Assembly: GCA_030526455.1 (NCBI GenBank) | Contig: JAUNCU010000136.1 | Location: forward strand, 1 to 7,984 | DNA length: 7,984 nucleotides | Origin: Bacteroidales bacterium | Lineage (GTDB): Bacteria; Bacteroidota; Bacteroidia; Bacteroidales; Muribaculaceae | Direction of reading: 5' to 3' | In this document: positions 5,836 to 7,984 of the stretch, one piece after another | How the letters are laid out: each line of letters opens with the position of its first letter | How positions within the stretch are numbered: the stretch's first letter is position 1 | Made by a program: the position numbers and the translations under genes | The notes under the pieces: generated by a model | The model's database searches: none | What the model was told of the DNA's origin: nothing | What the model saw: the letters and a program-made list of their open reading frames with translations, nothing else

Positions 5836-6930
5836 ATGTCAGATAAAAAATTATTCCCCGATCTCGTGCCCATCACCTTCGAGGGCATCGACCCCAATAA
5901 GCCTCTCGTGATCGCTGGCCCATGTAGTGCCGAAAGCGAAGAGCAGGTTCTCGAAACCGCTAAAGGTCTCGCTAAGAGCGGCATCAAGATTTTCCGCGCT
6001 GGTATTTGGAAACCTCGCACCAAGCCCGGTGGCTTCGAGGGCATAGGCATGCGTGGCTTACTGTGGATGCACCAGGTGAAGAAGGAAACCGGCATGTACA
6101 CCGCCACTGAGGTGGCCAACCGCGAACACGTGTCGGCTGCACTCGATGCAGGCATCGATATCCTCTGGATTGGTGCGCGCACCAGTGCCAACCCCTTCGC
6201 CATGCAGGAAATCGCCGATGCGCTTAAAGGCCACGACGAGGCTACCGTGCTGGTGAAAAACCCCGTGAACCCTGATATTGAATTGTGGATTGGTGCGCTG
6301 CTGCGCCTCTACAACGCCGGCATTCGCCGCTTGGGCGCCATTCACCGTGGCTTCAGCACCTATGGCAAACACCTTTTCCGCAACGAGCCACAGTGGCACA
6401 TCCCCATCGAGTTGCACCGCCGCATTCCTAACCTCCCCATCATTTGCGACCCATCGCACATGGGTGGTAAGCGCGAACTTATCGGCCCCGTTTCGCAGCA
6501 GGCGCTCGACATGGGCTTCGATGGTTTGATCATTGAATCGCACTGCGATCCTGACTGTGCCTTGAGCGATGCTAAACAGCAAGTTACACCCGAATCGCTC
6601 AACCTTATCATCAACACCCTCGTGCTTCGCGACACCAAGCAGTCGACCGAAAATCTCACCCTCCTGCGTCAGCACATCGACGAGTGCGACAATGAGTTGA
6701 TGGAGGTGCTGAGCAAGCGCATGGCGGTGTGCCGCGAAATCGGCCAGTACAAGAAGGAGCACAACATGCAGGTGGTGCAAAACAATCGCTACAGCGACAT
6801 TATGAGCAAGCGCATCGCCCAAGCCGAAGAAATGGGTCTCGGCGGCGAATTTATGCAAATCGTGATGCAGGCCATCCACGAAGAGTCGGTGCGCCAGCAA
6901 ATTGATGTAGTAAACAAGCAAATTCTCTGA
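5836..6930 (+). CDS. Bifunctional DAHP synthase / AroQ chorismate mutase
   Basis: A 364-residue fusion that performs the first shikimate-pathway step (phosphoenolpyruvate plus erythrose 4-phosphate to DAHP, EC 2.5.1.54) and chorismate to prephenate (EC 5.4.99.5). The DAHP synthase barrel (about 1-260) belongs to the AroA-I-beta/KDO8P-synthase-like group: GPCSAES (28-34), KPRTKPGGFEG (59-69), GART (113-116), KNPVNPDIELWIGA (141-154), HRGFS (170-174), CDPSHMGGKRE (204-214) and ESHCDP from 234. The metal-ligand Cys, His, Glu and Asp candidates are present. The C-terminal AroQ helical domain (about 270-364) keeps R278, R295 and K306 at the spacing of E. coli mutase R11, R28 and K39, with a Gln pair at 354-355. 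In the related Bacillus enzyme the mutase domain is N-terminal and mediates prephenate feedback; here it is C-terminal and a similar role is only inferred. It starts 16 nt after the aminotransferase gene. Gene naming varies (aroF, aroA or pheB-like), so no symbol is given. Confidence 0.95.
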   Translation: MSDKKLFPDLVPITFEGIDPNKPLVIAGPCSAESEEQVLETAKGLAKSGIKIFRAGIWKPRTKPGGFEGIGMRGLLWMHQVKKETGMYTATEVANREHVSAALDAGIDILWIGARTSANPFAMQEIADALKGHDEATVLVKNPVNPDIELWIGALLRLYNAGIRRLGAIHRGFSTYGKHLFRNEPQWHIPIELHRRIPNLPIICDPSHMGGKRELIGPVSQQALDMGFDGLIIESHCDPDCALSDAKQQVTPESLNLIINTLVLRDTKQSTENLTLLRQHIDECDNELMEVLSKRMAVCREIGQYKKEHNMQVVQNNRYSDIMSKRIAQAEEMGLGGEFMQIVMQAIHEESVRQQIDVVNKQIL

Positions 6931-6932
6931 TT

Positions 6933-7706
6933 ATGAAAATCTTGATATTAGGTGCCGGGAAAATGGGCTCGTTCTTCTGCGACGTGCTGAGCATGAATCA
7001 TGAAGTGGCCATTTTCGATACCGACAAGGAGCGCCTCCGCTTCACTTTCAACGCATTGCGCTTCACCACTATGGACGAAATCCAGGAGTTCGCTCCCGAA
7101 ATGATGATCAATGCCGTGACGGTGAAATACACCATCGAGGCTTTCAATCAGGTGCTCCCCTATTTGCCCGCCAATTGCATCATCTCCGACATTGCTTCGG
7201 TGAAGACGGGCCTGCCTGAATTCTACGCTTCATGTGGTCATCCTTTCGTGAGCACCCACCCCATGTTTGGCCCCACCTTTGCCTCGCTCAGCAATCTCAG
7301 CAACGAGAATGCCATCATCATCACCGAGAGCGACCATCTGGGAAAGGTCTTCTTCCGCGACCTCTACAACCAACTCCATCTTCACGTGTGTGAATACAGT
7401 TTCGACGAGCACGACGAAACCATCTCCTATTCGCTCTCGATTCCGTTCTCCAGCACACTGGTGTTTGCCAGCGTGATGAAGCACCAGGATGCGCCGGGTA
7501 CCACCTTCAAGCGCCACATGGCCATTGCCCACGGACTGATGTCGGAAGACGATTACCTCCTCCAGGAAATCCTCTTCAACCCCCGCACACCACACCAACT
7601 CGACCAAATCAAGGCCCAACTCACCCGTCTTCAGACCATCATCGAAAACAAAGACAGCGAAGCCATGGCCGCCTACCTCAATGAGGTAAGAGAAAATTTG
7701 AAATAA
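6933..7706 (+). CDS. tyrA: Prephenate dehydrogenase
   Basis: Oxidatively decarboxylates prephenate to 4-hydroxyphenylpyruvate, the committed step to tyrosine (EC 1.3.1.12). The 257-residue protein starts with a Rossmann motif, GAGKMG (7-12), and an acidic D29 at the end of the second strand, which points to NAD rather than NADP. TyrA hallmarks follow: SDIASVKT (85-92), STHPMFGP (107-114) with the catalytic-type histidine, and DEHDE (158-162) ahead of the helical dimer domain. Where many TyrA proteins have an LPH motif, this one reads IPF (170-172); I recall this in Bacteroidales relatives, so it is probably a clade trait rather than a defect. There is no ACT or mutase domain, so tyrosine control probably rests on the leader and on DAHP synthase. 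It starts 2 nt after the preceding stop, consistent with translational coupling, and is the last gene of the operon. Confidence 0.93.
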   Translation: MKILILGAGKMGSFFCDVLSMNHEVAIFDTDKERLRFTFNALRFTTMDEIQEFAPEMMINAVTVKYTIEAFNQVLPYLPANCIISDIASVKTGLPEFYASCGHPFVSTHPMFGPTFASLSNLSNENAIIITESDHLGKVFFRDLYNQLHLHVCEYSFDEHDETISYSLSIPFSSTLVFASVMKHQDAPGTTFKRHMAIAHGLMSEDDYLLQEILFNPRTPHQLDQIKAQLTRLQTIIENKDSEAMAAYLNEVRENLK

Positions 7707-7753
7707 AAACACATCCGACCGCCCCTCCAGCCAAGGAAAGGAAGGATGCAGTA

Positions 7754-7788
7754 GTAGGGACGCGATACATCGCGTCCGCGCCAGGCGA
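7754..7788 (+). repeat. 35-bp palindromic dispersed repeat, plus-strand copy after tyrA
   Basis: This copy is identical over all 35 bases to the reverse complements of 3167-3201 and 3465-3499, and one base different from 2765-2799. The core GGACGCGA/TCGCGTCC stem closes a TACA loop. It lies 48 bp after the tyrA stop codon. Confidence 0.85.
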
Positions 7789-7814
7789 AGGTATTGATTG
7801 CCAATCGGCTAAAT

Positions 7815-7840
7815 GCGGACACAAAGTATCGCGTCCTTAC
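7815..7840 (-). repeat. Decayed copy of the palindromic repeat
   Basis: The sequence GCGGACACAAAGTATCGCGTCCTTAC resembles the minus-strand form of the 35-bp repeat but carries four substitutions, which destroy most of the palindrome, and it lacks the CGCCAGGCGA end. It faces the intact copy at 7754, 26 bp away. Confidence 0.65.
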
Positions 7841-7912
7841 CATTTTTTTCCATTATTTCGCGTATTTATGCGTTTTGACAGGATCAGTGGAAAAAAGTAT
7901 GGGGGATTAGTG

Positions 7913-7953
7913 GGAGAGGCGGCACAATCCCGTTGGGATTGCGCCGCCTCTCC
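7913..7953. repeat. Long near-perfect hairpin repeat
   Basis: The arms GGAGAGGCGGC (7913-7923) and GCCGCCTCTCC (7943-7953) pair over 11 bp. After one A/C mismatch, CAATCCC (7925-7931) and GGGATTG (7935-7941) pair over 7 bp around a GTT loop. No T tract follows on the plus strand, so it is not a typical terminator. Bases 7935-7954 are identical to 135-154. Confidence 0.8.
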
Positions 7954-7984
7954 GTTTCGCTTCTCAACACAACAGTTTTTGCAA

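Larger units (their letters stand above)
7707..7984. other. Non-coding tail with repeats, no gene seen
   Basis: This stretch holds a 35-bp palindromic repeat copy, a decayed inverted copy, and a long hairpin near the window end. I see no strong terminator directly after tyrA. The nearest candidate is a weak GGAC/GTCC stem in the decayed repeat followed by seven T residues (7843-7849). Confidence 0.6.

Noticed and set aside
6058..6921. Long minus-strand frame opposite the DAHP synthase gene
   Set aside because: This is an antisense shadow; the plus-strand frame carries all DAHP synthase and chorismate mutase motifs.
7913..7953. Terminator for the aromatic operon
   Set aside because: The hairpin is strong but lacks a T tract and lies 200 bp after tyrA, and the same family occurs near position 124 in an unrelated context.

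Overview
The window looks chromosomal and comes from a member of the Bacteroidales (Bacteroidota). Upstream of coding regions there are three TAnnTTTG -7 boxes of the Bacteroidetes sigma factor, most starts lack a clear Shine-Dalgarno sequence, and the proteins are of the Bacteroidales type: an FtsX permease, a YIP1-like membrane protein, SmpB, and an aromatic operon that includes a DAHP synthase-chorismate mutase fusion. I cannot resolve the genus.

Layout. Positions 1-235 are a short non-coding stretch with a hairpin repeat. Positions 236-1489 (minus) encode a LolC/E-type ABC permease. A 91-bp divergent promoter region separates it from a YIP1-like membrane protein gene (1581-2141), which is followed 15 bp later by smpB (2157-2609) and a strong intrinsic terminator (2659-2694). 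Positions 2695-3634 are about 940 bp of repeat-rich DNA with no convincing gene. Positions 3635-3808 are a regulatory leader. Positions 3821-7706 are a tight four-gene operon: prephenate dehydratase, class I aminotransferase, DAHP synthase-chorismate mutase and prephenate dehydrogenase. Positions 7707-7984 are again repeat-rich and non-coding.

The operon covers the pathway entry step (DAHP synthase) and the terminal branch from chorismate to phenylalanine and tyrosine: mutase, then dehydratase or dehydrogenase, then aminotransferase. The remaining shikimate-pathway steps are not in this window.

The most notable discovery is in the operon leader. A consensus promoter (-7 box 3658-3665) is followed by a 17-codon ORF, MTRFYSYYFYFYFYSQE (3682-3735), in which 10 of 17 residues are Phe or Tyr. 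Its stop codon overlaps a 7-nt element (3735-3741) that is perfectly complementary to the left arm and loop of a hairpin plus nine T residues (3781-3807) just before the first structural gene. This is the full set of parts for ribosome-mediated transcription attenuation sensing charged tRNA-Phe and tRNA-Tyr.

The intergenic DNA around smpB and the operon holds four near-identical copies of a 35-bp palindromic repeat, plus one decayed copy, inside larger modular duplications. A second hairpin repeat family appears near both window ends.
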